Shown one piece after another: positions 44,106 to 54,148 of a stretch of 64,000 nucleotides of DNA. Numbering within the stretch: position 1 is the first letter of the stretch; each line of letters begins with the position of its first letter. Source of the DNA: Thermodesulfobacterium sp. Its GTDB lineage: Bacteria > Desulfobacterota > Thermodesulfobacteria > Thermodesulfobacteriales > Thermodesulfobacteriaceae. The position numbers and the translations under genes were made by a program. The stretch lies in the NCBI GenBank assembly GCA_017656385.1, contig JACDNX010000001.1:124001-188000 (forward strand), written 5' to 3'. The notes beneath the pieces were generated by a model. The model did no database searches, was not told the DNA's origin, and was given only the letters and a program-made list of their open reading frames with translations.

Positions 44106-44349
44106 TCTCAGAGAAGAGCTCATAAAAATAGAACTCGCTGTAAAGAAAAATGAGCTTGATTTTGCTTTAAACCTTTTTGAAAAGATAAATCAGAACTGGG
44201 AAGAATACAAAAAGGGTATAAAACAAGAAGAAATAAAAGCCCTTATTAAACTCTCAGAGTATATAGAAAAGCTTCTTTTAGAAAAAAAGAAAAACTTTTT
44301 TGATCGCAAGAAACTTTTTCAGCTCCGCAAAGCCTATTCCAAATTTTAA
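44092..44349 (+). CDS. Small helical protein in the FliT position
   Basis: The 85-residue, charged, helical protein (from ATG at 44092) has no motif that I recognise. Its place directly after fliS, overlapping it, is where the FliD chaperone FliT usually lies, and FliT proteins are small, helical and poorly conserved. The function is therefore a guess from context. The frame is open upstream to 44047 inside fliS. Confidence 0.55.
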   Translation: MLEHNLREELIKIELAVKKNELDFALNLFEKINQNWEEYKKGIKQEEIKALIKLSEYIEKLLLEKKKNFFDRKKLFQLRKAYSKF

Positions 44350-44365
44350 TCATATTTAAACCAGA

Positions 44366-46332
<1,967 letters not shown>

Positions 46333-46477
46333 AATAAGACGCTCACTTAACTTTATAAAGTTAAAATATTTGAATAATAATAAAAGTATTTAAGGAAAGC
46401 TTGATATATTCTATTTATATTATAAAATTTTACATCATAACTTAATTTTTTTAAATGCTTTTTTAGGGGGTGAAGGG

Positions 46478-46933
46478 ATGTTCAAGTTATCAACCAAAGG
46501 AAGATATGCAGTAAGAGCCATGTATGAAATTGCCAAGGCTTATCCCAAAGGAGTAACTCTTGATCAAATCTCTGCCAATCAGCGAATCTCCCGTGTGTAT
46601 CTTGCTCAAATCCTTAACCGCCTTAGACAGGCTCTCCTCATCAGGTCTTTTCGTGGCCCAGGAGGAGGCTATGTCTTGAGAAAAGATCCCTCAGAGATTT
46701 CCCTCTACGATATCCTTGAGCCCCTTGAGGGACCTGTTTGCATTGCATCCTGCATTGATCCCACCGAAGGTTGTGAAGAAGCAGAAGAATGTGTAATTTA
46801 TCCCATCTGGGAAAAAGTGGCTCACTACATCGGATGCCTTCTCAAACAGGTTAAACTCTCAGACCTTCTTCAAATAGAAACCGAAGAAGACAAAAAGAAG
46901 CTTGTTAACAAGATCACTGCAAAGTGTGTGTAA
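46478..46933 (+). CDS. Rrf2-family transcriptional regulator (probable Fe-S sensor)
   Basis: The 151-residue protein begins KLSTKGRYAVRAMYEIAKAYP, the Rrf2/IscR N-terminus, with the winged helix QRISRVYLAQILNRLRQALLIRSFRGPGGGYVL. A cysteine cluster follows at about residues 88-106 (CIASC, GC, EEC), consistent with a [2Fe-2S] or [4Fe-4S] sensor. It could regulate Fe-S assembly, sulfur metabolism or the adjacent fumarase-type gene. No partner cysteine desulfurase gene is near. GGGGGTG precedes the ATG. Confidence 0.9.
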   Translation: MFKLSTKGRYAVRAMYEIAKAYPKGVTLDQISANQRISRVYLAQILNRLRQALLIRSFRGPGGGYVLRKDPSEISLYDILEPLEGPVCIASCIDPTEGCEEAEECVIYPIWEKVAHYIGCLLKQVKLSDLLQIETEEDKKKLVNKITAKCV

Positions 46934-46934
46934 A

Positions 46935-47510
46935 ATGAAGTTGTTAAACTTTGAAAGGTTTAGACAAAAAGCACACAAACTTGTTTTTCCCCTTGAAAAA
47001 AGGGATGTTCTTGATTCTTTGAAGGCAGGTGATTTTGTTTTGATCTCAGGCTGGCTTCTCTGCGGAAGAGATGCCACACACAGAAAACTTGTTTCAGCTA
47101 TAAAAGAAGGCTCTTTTTCCTTTGATTTCACCAATCAGGCAATTTACTATGTTGGCCCAACTCCTGCTCCACCGGGAAAAGTAATAGGCTCCTCTGGTCC
47201 AACAACCTCTGGAAGAATGGATGCCTACATGGAATTTTTCTTGGCTCTTGGACTTTCTGCAACCATAGGAAAGGGCAAACGCTCCCCTGAAGTAAAAAAA
47301 CTCCTCAAAGAACACAAAGCAGTTTATCTTGCCACCTTTGGAGGAGCTGGTGCTTTTTTAAATCAGTTTGTAAAGAAGGTGGAAACTATTGCCTTTTCTG
47401 AACTTGGCCCAGAAGCCTTTTTCAGAATAAAAGTGGAAGACTTCCCGGCAGTGGTTGTAAACTCAATCTACGGTGATGACCTTTACGAAAAAACTTTAAA
47501 GCATGAATAA
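46935..47510 (+). CDS. Class I fumarate hydratase, C-terminal (beta) domain protein
   Basis: The 191-residue protein matches the beta subunit of two-part class I (Fe-S) fumarases: DFVLISGWLLCGRDATHRKLV, IYYVGPTPAPPGKVIGSSGPTTSGRMDAY and a C-terminal DFPAVVVNSIYGDDLYEK. The alpha subunit that binds the cluster is not adjacent and must be elsewhere if this is a fumarase or tartrate dehydratase. The ATG at 46935 directly follows the Rrf2 stop. It overlaps the next gene by 8 nt. Confidence 0.82.
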   Translation: MKLLNFERFRQKAHKLVFPLEKRDVLDSLKAGDFVLISGWLLCGRDATHRKLVSAIKEGSFSFDFTNQAIYYVGPTPAPPGKVIGSSGPTTSGRMDAYMEFFLALGLSATIGKGKRSPEVKKLLKEHKAVYLATFGGAGAFLNQFVKKVETIAFSELGPEAFFRIKVEDFPAVVVNSIYGDDLYEKTLKHE

Positions 47511-48240
47511 ATATTCAGGTATCCCTTTTTACCGCACAATCTCTTCAACCCCTCTTAAGGCTTTCAGAGTGGTTTACAAAGAGACAGACCTTTTTGTCCT
47601 TGCAGAAAAGGACTTAACCTCAGAAACCCTTTCTCTTGTGAGAGATATAAGGCTTCCTCTTGAAGCATATATCCTGAAAAATCCCCAATTCTTAAAAAGC
47701 TTAGAGCCTCTGCCAGAAGATAGCAGAGCCCCAGAGATTGTAAAAACTATGCTTAGAGCAGCTTCTATAGCAGGGGTTGGTCCCATGGCAGGTGTTGCAG
47801 GAGCTATTGCAGAAAAGGTGGGAAAAGCCCTTCTTGAAAAGAGGCTCACTTCTCAGGTTGCAGTTGAAAACGGAGGAGACATATTTCTTGCTTTAAAGAA
47901 AGATGCAAAAGTAGCCCTTTTTGCAGGTGATTCCCCTTTTTCAGGGAAAATTGCACTTGTTATTAAAAGCAAGCTTATGCCCTGTGGGGTGTGTACTTCT
48001 TCTGCAAAAGTGGGTCACAGCCTGAGTCTTGGCACAGCAGATGCAGTAACTGTTGTCCACAAAGACACCGCAACAGCAGATGCCCTTGCCACATCTTTTG
48101 GAAATATGCTAAACACCCCCGATGACTTCAAAAAGGTGGCTACAAAAGCAGAAAAAGTGAGAGACCTTCTTGGTGTTGTTGCTGTGATGAAGGATAAAAT
48201 TTTTGTTTTCGGCAAAACACTTAAGATTGAACCGATCTAA
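47503..48240 (+). CDS. UPF0280 family protein (ApbE-like)
   Basis: The 245-residue protein contains GPMAGVAGAIAEKVGKALL, VAVENGGDIFLALKK, CGVCTSSAKVGHSLSLGTADAVTVVHKDTATADALATSFGN, which define UPF0280. The GGD and TxDALAT elements recall ApbE flavin transferases, so a fold relation is likely, but the family has no settled function. It overlaps the fumarase-beta gene, suggesting a shared metabolic task. Confidence 0.8.
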   Translation: MNKYSGIPFYRTISSTPLKAFRVVYKETDLFVLAEKDLTSETLSLVRDIRLPLEAYILKNPQFLKSLEPLPEDSRAPEIVKTMLRAASIAGVGPMAGVAGAIAEKVGKALLEKRLTSQVAVENGGDIFLALKKDAKVALFAGDSPFSGKIALVIKSKLMPCGVCTSSAKVGHSLSLGTADAVTVVHKDTATADALATSFGNMLNTPDDFKKVATKAEKVRDLLGVVAVMKDKIFVFGKTLKIEPI

Positions 48241-48292
48241 ACTTAGAAAAATAAGCGAAAATACGAAAAAAAGAAAGAATTCAGCAAAAATA

Positions 48293-48322
48293 TTGACAAA
48301 AATTAGTAAAAAAAACTTTAAA
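48293..48322 (+). promoter_or_regulatory. Porin promoter P1
   Basis: TTGACA (48293-48298), 18 nt, TTTAAA (48317-48322). It is the farthest of three TTGACA promoters in the 256-nt AT-rich gap before the porin gene, and the weakest at its -10. Confidence 0.45.
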
Positions 48323-48349
48323 AATGCAAAAATCTGATTAATACAGATA

Positions 48350-48378
48350 TTGACAAAAAGTAAAGAATTTACTATAAA
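48350..48378 (+). promoter_or_regulatory. Porin promoter P2
   Basis: TTGACA (48350-48355), 17 nt, TATAAA (48373-48378): eleven of twelve consensus bases at ideal spacing. The transcript would have a leader of about 110 nt. Confidence 0.7.
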
Positions 48379-48432
48379 TTTCTAAACAATTAGAAAATAT
48401 GTGGGAATTAAAATATTTTGCCAAATTAGGTC

Positions 48433-48460
48433 TTGACAAAAAAAACAAGATGAATACAAT
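48433..48460 (+). promoter_or_regulatory. Porin promoter P3
   Basis: TTGACA (48433-48438), 16 nt, TACAAT (48455-48460). Transcription would begin near 48467, about 30 nt before the ATG, leaving room for the AAGGAGGTG ribosome site at 48484-48492. Confidence 0.7.
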
Positions 48461-48496
48461 TTCAGATTAAAAAGAAAAAAATAAAGGAGGTGTAGT

Positions 48497-49837
48497 ATGA
48501 AGGTAAGCAAATGGAAGGTTTTAGGTATTGCAGGGGCTTTGGTTTTAGGCTATGCAGTAGCAAGTGATGCAGCTCAGATTAAGGTTGATGATGACACCTT
48601 TGCAGACCTCGGCTTCTGGATGAAGGTAAGGTATAACAACTTTGATGACAGAGCTGATAGCTCCGGTAATGGTTTGAAGACTCCTGATTACAGCAGGAAT
48701 GTGTTTGATGTGGTTGATGCGAGGTTCAACATTGAGGGTCAGATTAACAACATTGTTCAATTCTATGGTGAAGTTGTAACAAGTGGTGCTTATTCAAGCG
48801 GTGTGTATGATGCTGTAGGACTTTCCCGTGGTACCAATGCAAAGCTTTCTGAAGGTGGTATCAATTTGGTGTTTTTACCCGAGCTTCAGTTAAGACTTGG
48901 AAAGATTCGTATCCCATTCACCAGAGATCAGCAGGAAGCCCGTTATTCCTACATCGTCCAGACAGACTGGCTTTATGACCCACAAGGTCTTTTTACTTAC
49001 TGGAAGAAGGGACTTTTAAGACTTATGGATGGTGGAGCAGTTCTTCACGGAGAGCTTGCAAAGGGAATGCTTAGATACGATGTCGGTGTATTCAATCAGG
49101 CTTCAGATGATGAGCCATTAAACAGCGTTGCCTGGGCAGCAAGAGTAGAGTTCACACCAACCATGCTCGGCTTTAATCCTGAAACCAAGACATCGGGAAG
49201 GGGATGGTTGCACGACACCTATCTCGGTAAAAAAGGAGACATTTTAAGCATTGGTTTAGGATATTTTACTCAGGATGTATATGCAGCTTATCAGGGCCAA
49301 GTTACCTCCGGATCCGGATCAAAATCATTTGATGCTTTAACAGGTTATTTTACAGGAGGAGCATTGCTTCCATATGATGTCAGTGGTACTCCTGCCTCAA
49401 ATCCTAAAGAGTTGGATGTTGATGCCTGGACCATTGACGCCTTTCTTGAGAAGAGGTTCGGCTGTGCGGTTCTCAACCTTGAGGCGGCCTATGTGAACTG
49501 GGACGACAGCCATTTAGGTACTAATAACAAAAAAGAAGATTCCTACTACTGGTATGCTAAGGGACAGATTCTTTACGATCAGGTTGTAGGAATTGGAAAA
49601 CCCGCTCTTTATGTGAAGTATGACTATATTGAAGCAGATAATATGTATAGCAACGACGACTTTGAGATGACCCGCTGGGGTCTCGGTGTGAACTACTACA
49701 TTGCCGGAAACGCCGCCCGTCTGGTTGTTGGAATGGATAGTGTCTCCTACGACGACGGAGCGGACGATATTCTGGATGAAACCCATCTTGAAGATAACAT
49801 TACTGATTGGTTTGTCCAGGCTCAGATCATGTTCTAA
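48497..49837 (+). CDS. Outer-membrane beta-barrel porin
   Basis: The 446-residue protein has a signal peptide (KVSKWKVLGIAGALVLGYAVASDAA, cleavage after about residue 26), then a long stretch of alternating aromatic and polar residues. Examples are FWMKVRYNNF, DARFNIEGQINN, LQLRLGKIRIPF, ALYVKYDYIE and a final WFVQAQIMF, with C-terminal Phe as barrel proteins require. It lacks an SLH domain. Substrate unknown. GC content and codon use look richer than the neighbours, as expected for a highly expressed gene; three promoters and a strong terminator support that. Confidence 0.87.
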   Translation: MKVSKWKVLGIAGALVLGYAVASDAAQIKVDDDTFADLGFWMKVRYNNFDDRADSSGNGLKTPDYSRNVFDVVDARFNIEGQINNIVQFYGEVVTSGAYSSGVYDAVGLSRGTNAKLSEGGINLVFLPELQLRLGKIRIPFTRDQQEARYSYIVQTDWLYDPQGLFTYWKKGLLRLMDGGAVLHGELAKGMLRYDVGVFNQASDDEPLNSVAWAARVEFTPTMLGFNPETKTSGRGWLHDTYLGKKGDILSIGLGYFTQDVYAAYQGQVTSGSGSKSFDALTGYFTGGALLPYDVSGTPASNPKELDVDAWTIDAFLEKRFGCAVLNLEAAYVNWDDSHLGTNNKKEDSYYWYAKGQILYDQVVGIGKPALYVKYDYIEADNMYSNDDFEMTRWGLGVNYYIAGNAARLVVGMDSVSYDDGADDILDETHLEDNITDWFVQAQIMF

Positions 49838-49870
49838 ATCCCACTCCTAACCCAAAAAGGAGCCAAAAAA

Positions 49871-49904
49871 GGGGCTGGGCACCCCACCCAGCCCCTTTTT
49901 TTTA
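49871..49904 (+). terminator. Strong intrinsic terminator of the porin gene
   Basis: GGGGCTGGG (49871-49879) pairs perfectly with CCCAGCCCC (49887-49895) around a 7-nt loop, followed by a run of eight T. It ends the porin transcript 33 nt after the stop codon. Confidence 0.93.
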
Positions 49905-49915
49905 TTCCCCACCCC

Positions 49916-49961
49916 CTACCACTTCGGAAGTGGCAGATTTCTACCACTTCCGAAGTGGTAG
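49916..49961. repeat. Inverted pair of REP hairpins upstream of the RAYT gene
   Basis: Copy 2 (49916-49936) has arms CTACCACTT and AAGTGGCAG with a CGG loop; copy 3 (49941-49961) has arms CTACCACTT and AAGTGGTAG with a CCG loop. The loops show that they lie in opposite orientations, 4 nt apart, as in the paired REP arrays (BIMEs) of enterobacteria. Confidence 0.88.
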
Positions 49962-49998
49962 GGATAAACAAAAAAGGGTGGTAAGGGAGGTAAAAGAG

Positions 49999-50646
49999 AT
50001 GGAAGAAACCAGAGAAACCAGAATTTACCATGTATTAACCAAAAGCATCGCTGGATTTAAAGTATTTTTAAATGAAAAAGATTACCAAAGAATGTTAGAC
50101 CTTCTAAAATATTATCAATACAATCCCAAAGTGAAATTTTCTTACTACATAACCTTACTAAATCAAAAAAGCAAACTTTACTATGACCAGCTGAAAGATA
50201 AAAATCCCTTTGTTGAAATTATTGCCTACTGCCTTATGCCCACCCACATTCATTTAGCCCTGTATGAGGTATTAGAAGGAGGGATTTCTGAATACATGAG
50301 AAGGGTTTTAGACGGATATACAAGATATTTTAATAAAAAAATCAACAGAAAAGGACCTCTATGGGAGGGTAAGTTTAAAAGAATAGGAGTTACTTCAGAT
50401 GAACAGCTACTACATTTAACTAGATATATCCATCTCAATCCTACTACCGCAGGACTTGTTGAAAAACCAGAAGAATGGATCTATTCATCCTATAGGGAGT
50501 ATATAGGACTTGAGAAAGAAAAAATATGCTCAAAGGAAAACTTTTTTGATTTTTCAGAAAAAGAATACAAAAAATTTGTAGAAGACAGAATAGATTACCA
50601 GAAATCCCTTGCCCGTATAAAAAGTATTATTTTAGAACCAATCTAA
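49999..50646 (+). CDS. REP-associated tyrosine transposase (RAYT, Y1/HUH family)
   Basis: The 215-residue single-strand DNA transposase has the HUH metal site PTHIHLAL (His83, His85), the catalytic tyrosine region YTRYFNKKINRKGPLWEGKFKRI (Tyr107/Tyr110) and LTRYIHLNPTTAGLVEKPEEWIYSSYREYIG, all typical of TnpA-REP proteins. AGGGAGG lies at the right distance before the ATG at 49999; the frame is open upstream through the hairpins, but that start has no ribosome site. Hairpins flank it on both sides. Such domesticated enzymes spread REP hairpins rather than themselves. Confidence 0.92.
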   Translation: MEETRETRIYHVLTKSIAGFKVFLNEKDYQRMLDLLKYYQYNPKVKFSYYITLLNQKSKLYYDQLKDKNPFVEIIAYCLMPTHIHLALYEVLEGGISEYMRRVLDGYTRYFNKKINRKGPLWEGKFKRIGVTSDEQLLHLTRYIHLNPTTAGLVEKPEEWIYSSYREYIGLEKEKICSKENFFDFSEKEYKKFVEDRIDYQKSLARIKSIILEPI

Positions 50647-50649
50647 ATT

Positions 50650-50670
50650 CTACCACTTCCGAAGTGGTAG
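50650..50670. repeat. REP-type hairpin, copy 4, downstream of the RAYT gene
   Basis: Arms CTACCACTT and AAGTGGTAG with a CCG loop, identical to copies 1 and 3. It begins 4 nt after the RAYT stop and lies about 40 nt upstream of argH, where it may also end the RAYT transcript. Confidence 0.88.
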
Positions 50671-50711
50671 ATGGTGTGGTAAAATTTAGAAAATAAGGTA
50701 AAATATTTCTT

Positions 50712-52094
50712 ATGTCAAAAAAACCCTGGAGTGGTAGATTTCAGGAAAACATAGACAAGTTCTTTGAAGACTTCAGCGAATCAGTTTCCTTTGATCACAA
50801 ACTTGCTCCCTACGAAATAAAAGCAAGTCTTGTCTATGCAGAAGCTTTAAAAGAAGCAGGTATATTAACAGATAAAGAATTCAATCTTATTAAAAAAGGT
50901 TTAAAGGAGATAGAAAAGGAGATAAAAAGTGGAAAGTTCATTTTTAGCAAGGAATACGAAGATGTTCACATGAACATTGAAAAGGCACTCTACGAGAAAA
51001 TAGGAGAAACAGCCTATAAACTTCATACAGGGAGAAGCAGAAATGAACAAGTAGTCACAGATCTGAGACTTTACTTAATGGATGAATGCAAAGAGCTAAA
51101 AAAACTTATTAAATCCTTTATGAAAGCTATCATTTCCAAAGCAGAAGAATATTACGGAGTGGTAATTCCTGGATTTACCCATCTTCAACATGCTCAGCCG
51201 GTTTTGTTCTCTCACTGGATAATGGCTTATTACGAAATGATAAGATTTCATCTTGAAAGACTCAGGGACTATGAAAAAAGACTTAAAATTTCACCTCTTG
51301 GAAGCTCAGCTTTTGCAGGCTGTGGATTCAATATTGATAGAAAAAAAATAGCCAAAAAGCTCGGCTTTAAAGACCTAACTAAAAACAGCGTTTTTGCAGT
51401 AAGCTCAAGAGATTTCGTTATTGAGCTTCTCTTCATTTTAACTCTTATAATGCTTGATCTTTCAAGGCTTGCAGAAGAGCTTATTATCTGGATGACCCAG
51501 GAGTTTGGCTTTATAGACCTTCCTGACAGATTTTGCACAGGAAGTTCCATAATGCCTCAGAAGAAAAATCCAGATTCCGCAGAGCTGGTAAGAGGAAAAG
51601 TTGCCTCAGTTGCTGGCAACCTTTTTCAACTTATACTTCTAATAAAAAATTTACCCCTCAGCTATAATAGAGACCTGCAGGAAGATAAGCCTCCTGTCTT
51701 TGAAGCTCTGGAGAATACTAAAAAATCAATAAAGATGATGGCGCTTCTAATAGAAGGTTTAAAGCTTAATAAAAAAAACATAGAACCTCATTTAAAAAAA
51801 GGGTATCTCCTTGCCACAGAACTTGCAGATTACCTTGTTACTAAAGGAATACCTTTCAGAAAGGCTCATCACATTACAGGCGAAATCGTTGTTTACGCAG
51901 AAAAAAAAGGAAAAACACTTGAGGAACTAAAATTAGAAGAATTCAAAAAATTTTCCGAGGTGATTGAAAAGGATATATACCAGTGGTTAACTATAGAAAA
52001 TTTTTTTAAAAGAAGAGAAATTCTTGGAGGAACAGGTTACAACAGCGTAAAAAAAAGACTTGAAGAAGCCAAAAAGGAGATAGAAAGACTTTAG
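50712..52094 (+). CDS. argH: Argininosuccinate lyase
   Basis: ArgH releases arginine and fumarate from argininosuccinate. The 460-residue protein has the fumarase/aspartase superfamily segments HTGRSRNEQVVTDLRLYL, GFTHLQHAQPVLFSHW, and the signature GSSIMPQKKNPDSAELVRGK with the catalytic Ser (about residue 279). TAAAAT ends 7 nt before the ATG and no ribosome site is seen, so the mRNA may be leaderless. Confidence 0.96.
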   Translation: MSKKPWSGRFQENIDKFFEDFSESVSFDHKLAPYEIKASLVYAEALKEAGILTDKEFNLIKKGLKEIEKEIKSGKFIFSKEYEDVHMNIEKALYEKIGETAYKLHTGRSRNEQVVTDLRLYLMDECKELKKLIKSFMKAIISKAEEYYGVVIPGFTHLQHAQPVLFSHWIMAYYEMIRFHLERLRDYEKRLKISPLGSSAFAGCGFNIDRKKIAKKLGFKDLTKNSVFAVSSRDFVIELLFILTLIMLDLSRLAEELIIWMTQEFGFIDLPDRFCTGSSIMPQKKNPDSAELVRGKVASVAGNLFQLILLIKNLPLSYNRDLQEDKPPVFEALENTKKSIKMMALLIEGLKLNKKNIEPHLKKGYLLATELADYLVTKGIPFRKAHHITGEIVVYAEKKGKTLEELKLEEFKKFSEVIEKDIYQWLTIENFFKRREILGGTGYNSVKKRLEEAKKEIERL

Positions 52095-52102
52095 ACTTTG
52101 TT

Positions 52103-53035
52103 ATGGAAGATAAAAAAAAGATAATTCCTCATATACTTATTTGTTATGATGGAAGCCCTGCAAGTTACAAAATTTTATCCTATCTAAAAGAGCTTTTTAA
52201 GGAGGTCGAACTTGAAATAACCTTTTTAAAAATAGTCTCACACCCTGCCTCTTTTGAACCTGTGCAAACCGATGTTTACAAAAAACTTCAGAAGGAAGCC
52301 CTTGTAGAAAAAGAAGCAAAAGAGATATTTCTTCAAGCAGAAAAACAGCTAAGAGAGGTATCTGAAAGAGTAAAAGAAGATATTCCTGCAAAGACTTACC
52401 ATAAAGTGCTTTTTAAATACGGTGATATTGCAGAAAGTATAATAAACTTTTCTCAGGGAAATAATTTTGACGGGGTTCTTGTTGGTAGAAGGGGTCTTTC
52501 TAAAATATCAACTTTTATACTGGGAGGTGTAACTCATAAACTAATTGTCTCAAGCCCCATTCCTATATGGCTTATAAGAGGAAATAGCTGGAACAAAAAG
52601 ATTTTGGTTTGTCTTGATCTTGCAGAAACAGGCTTAAAACTTGCTGATTATGTAAGTTTTATTTTTGCAAATCATAAGGACGCAGAAATAACTTTTTTTC
52701 ATGTTTTTTATCCTTTTTCAGATCTCAAACACTTTAAAGGAAATGTAGAAGAGCTCATAGAAGTTACAAAAAACAAGGAGTACAGGGAATTTTTTATTAA
52801 AATAAAAGACACTTTGGTAGAAAACGGAATGCCAGTTGATAGAGTAAACATTCGGTTTAAAAGAAGTTTATTTGGACCAGCAGGTGAAATTATAAGAACT
52901 GCTAAAAAGGAAAGCTATACCACCATAGTGGTGGGAAGAAGGGGAAGAGGCAAAGCAAGGGAGTTTTTCCTTGGTTCCGTTAGTCAGAAAGTGATTTCCT
53001 ACTTCGAGGACAGGACTGTATGGGTGGTAAACTAA
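52103..53035 (+). CDS. Tandem universal stress protein (two Usp domains)
   Basis: The 310-residue protein has two Usp domains. The first (about residues 8-160) shows HILICYDGSPAS and VLVGRRGLSKISTFILGGVTHKLIVSSPIPIW; the second (about 168-310) shows KILVCLDLAETG and VVGRRGRGKAREFFLGSVSQKVI. Both have the GRRG-9-GS(V/G)-type ATP-binding loop. Role in stress unknown. It lies 8 nt after argH and overlaps yacG by 16 nt. Confidence 0.88.
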   Translation: MEDKKKIIPHILICYDGSPASYKILSYLKELFKEVELEITFLKIVSHPASFEPVQTDVYKKLQKEALVEKEAKEIFLQAEKQLREVSERVKEDIPAKTYHKVLFKYGDIAESIINFSQGNNFDGVLVGRRGLSKISTFILGGVTHKLIVSSPIPIWLIRGNSWNKKILVCLDLAETGLKLADYVSFIFANHKDAEITFFHVFYPFSDLKHFKGNVEELIEVTKNKEYREFFIKIKDTLVENGMPVDRVNIRFKRSLFGPAGEIIRTAKKESYTTIVVGRRGRGKAREFFLGSVSQKVISYFEDRTVWVVN

Positions 53036-53220
53036 AAGTCAGATGTCCCGTATGTAAAAAGAGAGTTTCTTGGGAAAACAATCCTTACAGGCCATTTTGT
53101 TCTAAGGAGTGTAAACTTGCCGATTTTTATCACTGGATTAATGAAGACTACAGAATAAAAATTTCAAGAGAAGACCTGCTTGATGATAAAGAACCTCACT
53201 TTAGAGAAATAGATAAATAG
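53020..53220 (+). CDS. yacG: YacG-type zinc-binding DNA gyrase inhibitor
   Basis: The 66-residue protein has CPVCKK at residues 9-14 and CSKECKLADFYHWINEDYRI at about 27-46, the four-cysteine zinc site and following helix of YacG. In E. coli it binds GyrB and blocks DNA binding. The start overlaps the Usp gene. Confidence 0.88.
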   Translation: MGGKLKVRCPVCKKRVSWENNPYRPFCSKECKLADFYHWINEDYRIKISREDLLDDKEPHFREIDK

Positions 53221-53243
53221 AATAAGTTAAGGGGTTTTGAGAG

Positions 53244-54146
53244 ATGAATTACGATATAGCAATAATTGGAGTTGGTCCTGCTGGAATTCAGGCAGGTATT
53301 CATGCAAGTAGAAGAAAAAATAAGGTAATTCTTTTTGGTAAAGTTTCTGAAAGTGCTCTCTGGCATGCACACTTGGAAAATTACTTTGGTTTTGAGGAAA
53401 AGGTAAAAGGCAAGGAGCTTCTTTCTGCAGGAATTAAACAGCTTGAAAGAGCAGGGGTTACAATTGTGGAAGAAGACATTGTAAAGATAGAGCCTCTGGA
53501 AAAAGGTTTTAAGCTCATTACAGAAAGAGAAAAAGAGTTCACTGCACTTGCACTTATTCTTGCAATAGGTATAAAAGAGGAAAAAATCTTTTTTAAAAGA
53601 GAAAAAGACTTTATAGGAAAAGGAATCTCTTACTGTGTGGATTGTGATGCCTGGTTTTATAAAGGAAAGAGAGTGGTTGTTATTGGAGATGGTAGTTCAG
53701 CTATATGGGGAGCAAAGTTTTTAACTCAGTTTGCAACTGAGGTCTTTTTTTATTTTTCTAAAGGAGAGCTTTCTTCTGAGGAAAAAAAGAAACTTGTAGA
53801 GAAAGGTGTAAAAGTTCTTACTCAGAAACCTGTTGAAATAATTGGAGAAACCGAAGTAGAAGGGATTAAGCTTGATGATGGAAGTGTTTTAAAAGTTGAC
53901 GGAATTTTTATTGAGCAGGGAGCAAAGGGAACTCTTGAACTCCTTGCACCTCTTGGTGTGGAGCTTGATGCCGAAAATTTCAACTATGTTAAAGTGGATA
54001 GAAAAATGAAAACCAGTGTAGATGGTATTTTTGCCTGTGGAGATATCACAGGACCTCCCCTGCAAGTGGCTAAGGCTGTAGGAGAGGGTTGTATAGCAGG
54101 TCTTTCTGCCTCAGATTATATAAACAAGATAAAAGGGGAGAACTAA
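53244..54146 (+). CDS. Thioredoxin reductase-like flavoprotein with unusual NADPH region
   Basis: The 300-residue protein has the FAD motif IIGVGPAGIQAGIHASRR, the redox pair Cys131-Val-Asp-Cys134, a second dinucleotide fold VVVIGDGSSAIWGAKFL and the C-terminal FACGDITGPPLQVAKAVGEG. These make it a low-molecular-weight thioredoxin reductase relative. The NADPH 2'-phosphate motif HRRxxxR is absent (the position reads FFYFSKGELSSEEKKK), so the electron donor may be NADH, ferredoxin or F420. No thioredoxin gene is adjacent. Confidence 0.85.
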   Translation: MNYDIAIIGVGPAGIQAGIHASRRKNKVILFGKVSESALWHAHLENYFGFEEKVKGKELLSAGIKQLERAGVTIVEEDIVKIEPLEKGFKLITEREKEFTALALILAIGIKEEKIFFKREKDFIGKGISYCVDCDAWFYKGKRVVVIGDGSSAIWGAKFLTQFATEVFFYFSKGELSSEEKKKLVEKGVKVLTQKPVEIIGETEVEGIKLDDGSVLKVDGIFIEQGAKGTLELLAPLGVELDAENFNYVKVDRKMKTSVDGIFACGDITGPPLQVAKAVGEGCIAGLSASDYINKIKGEN

Positions 54147-54148
54147 CC

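Noticed and set aside
49916-49961. CRISPR repeats
   Set aside because: Only two adjacent short palindromes with a 4-nt gap and no spacers of regular length; they belong to the REP/RAYT system.
49807-49998. Longer reading of the RAYT gene starting inside the porin end
   Set aside because: It would run through the terminator and both hairpins, and a good ribosome site lies just before the ATG at 49999.
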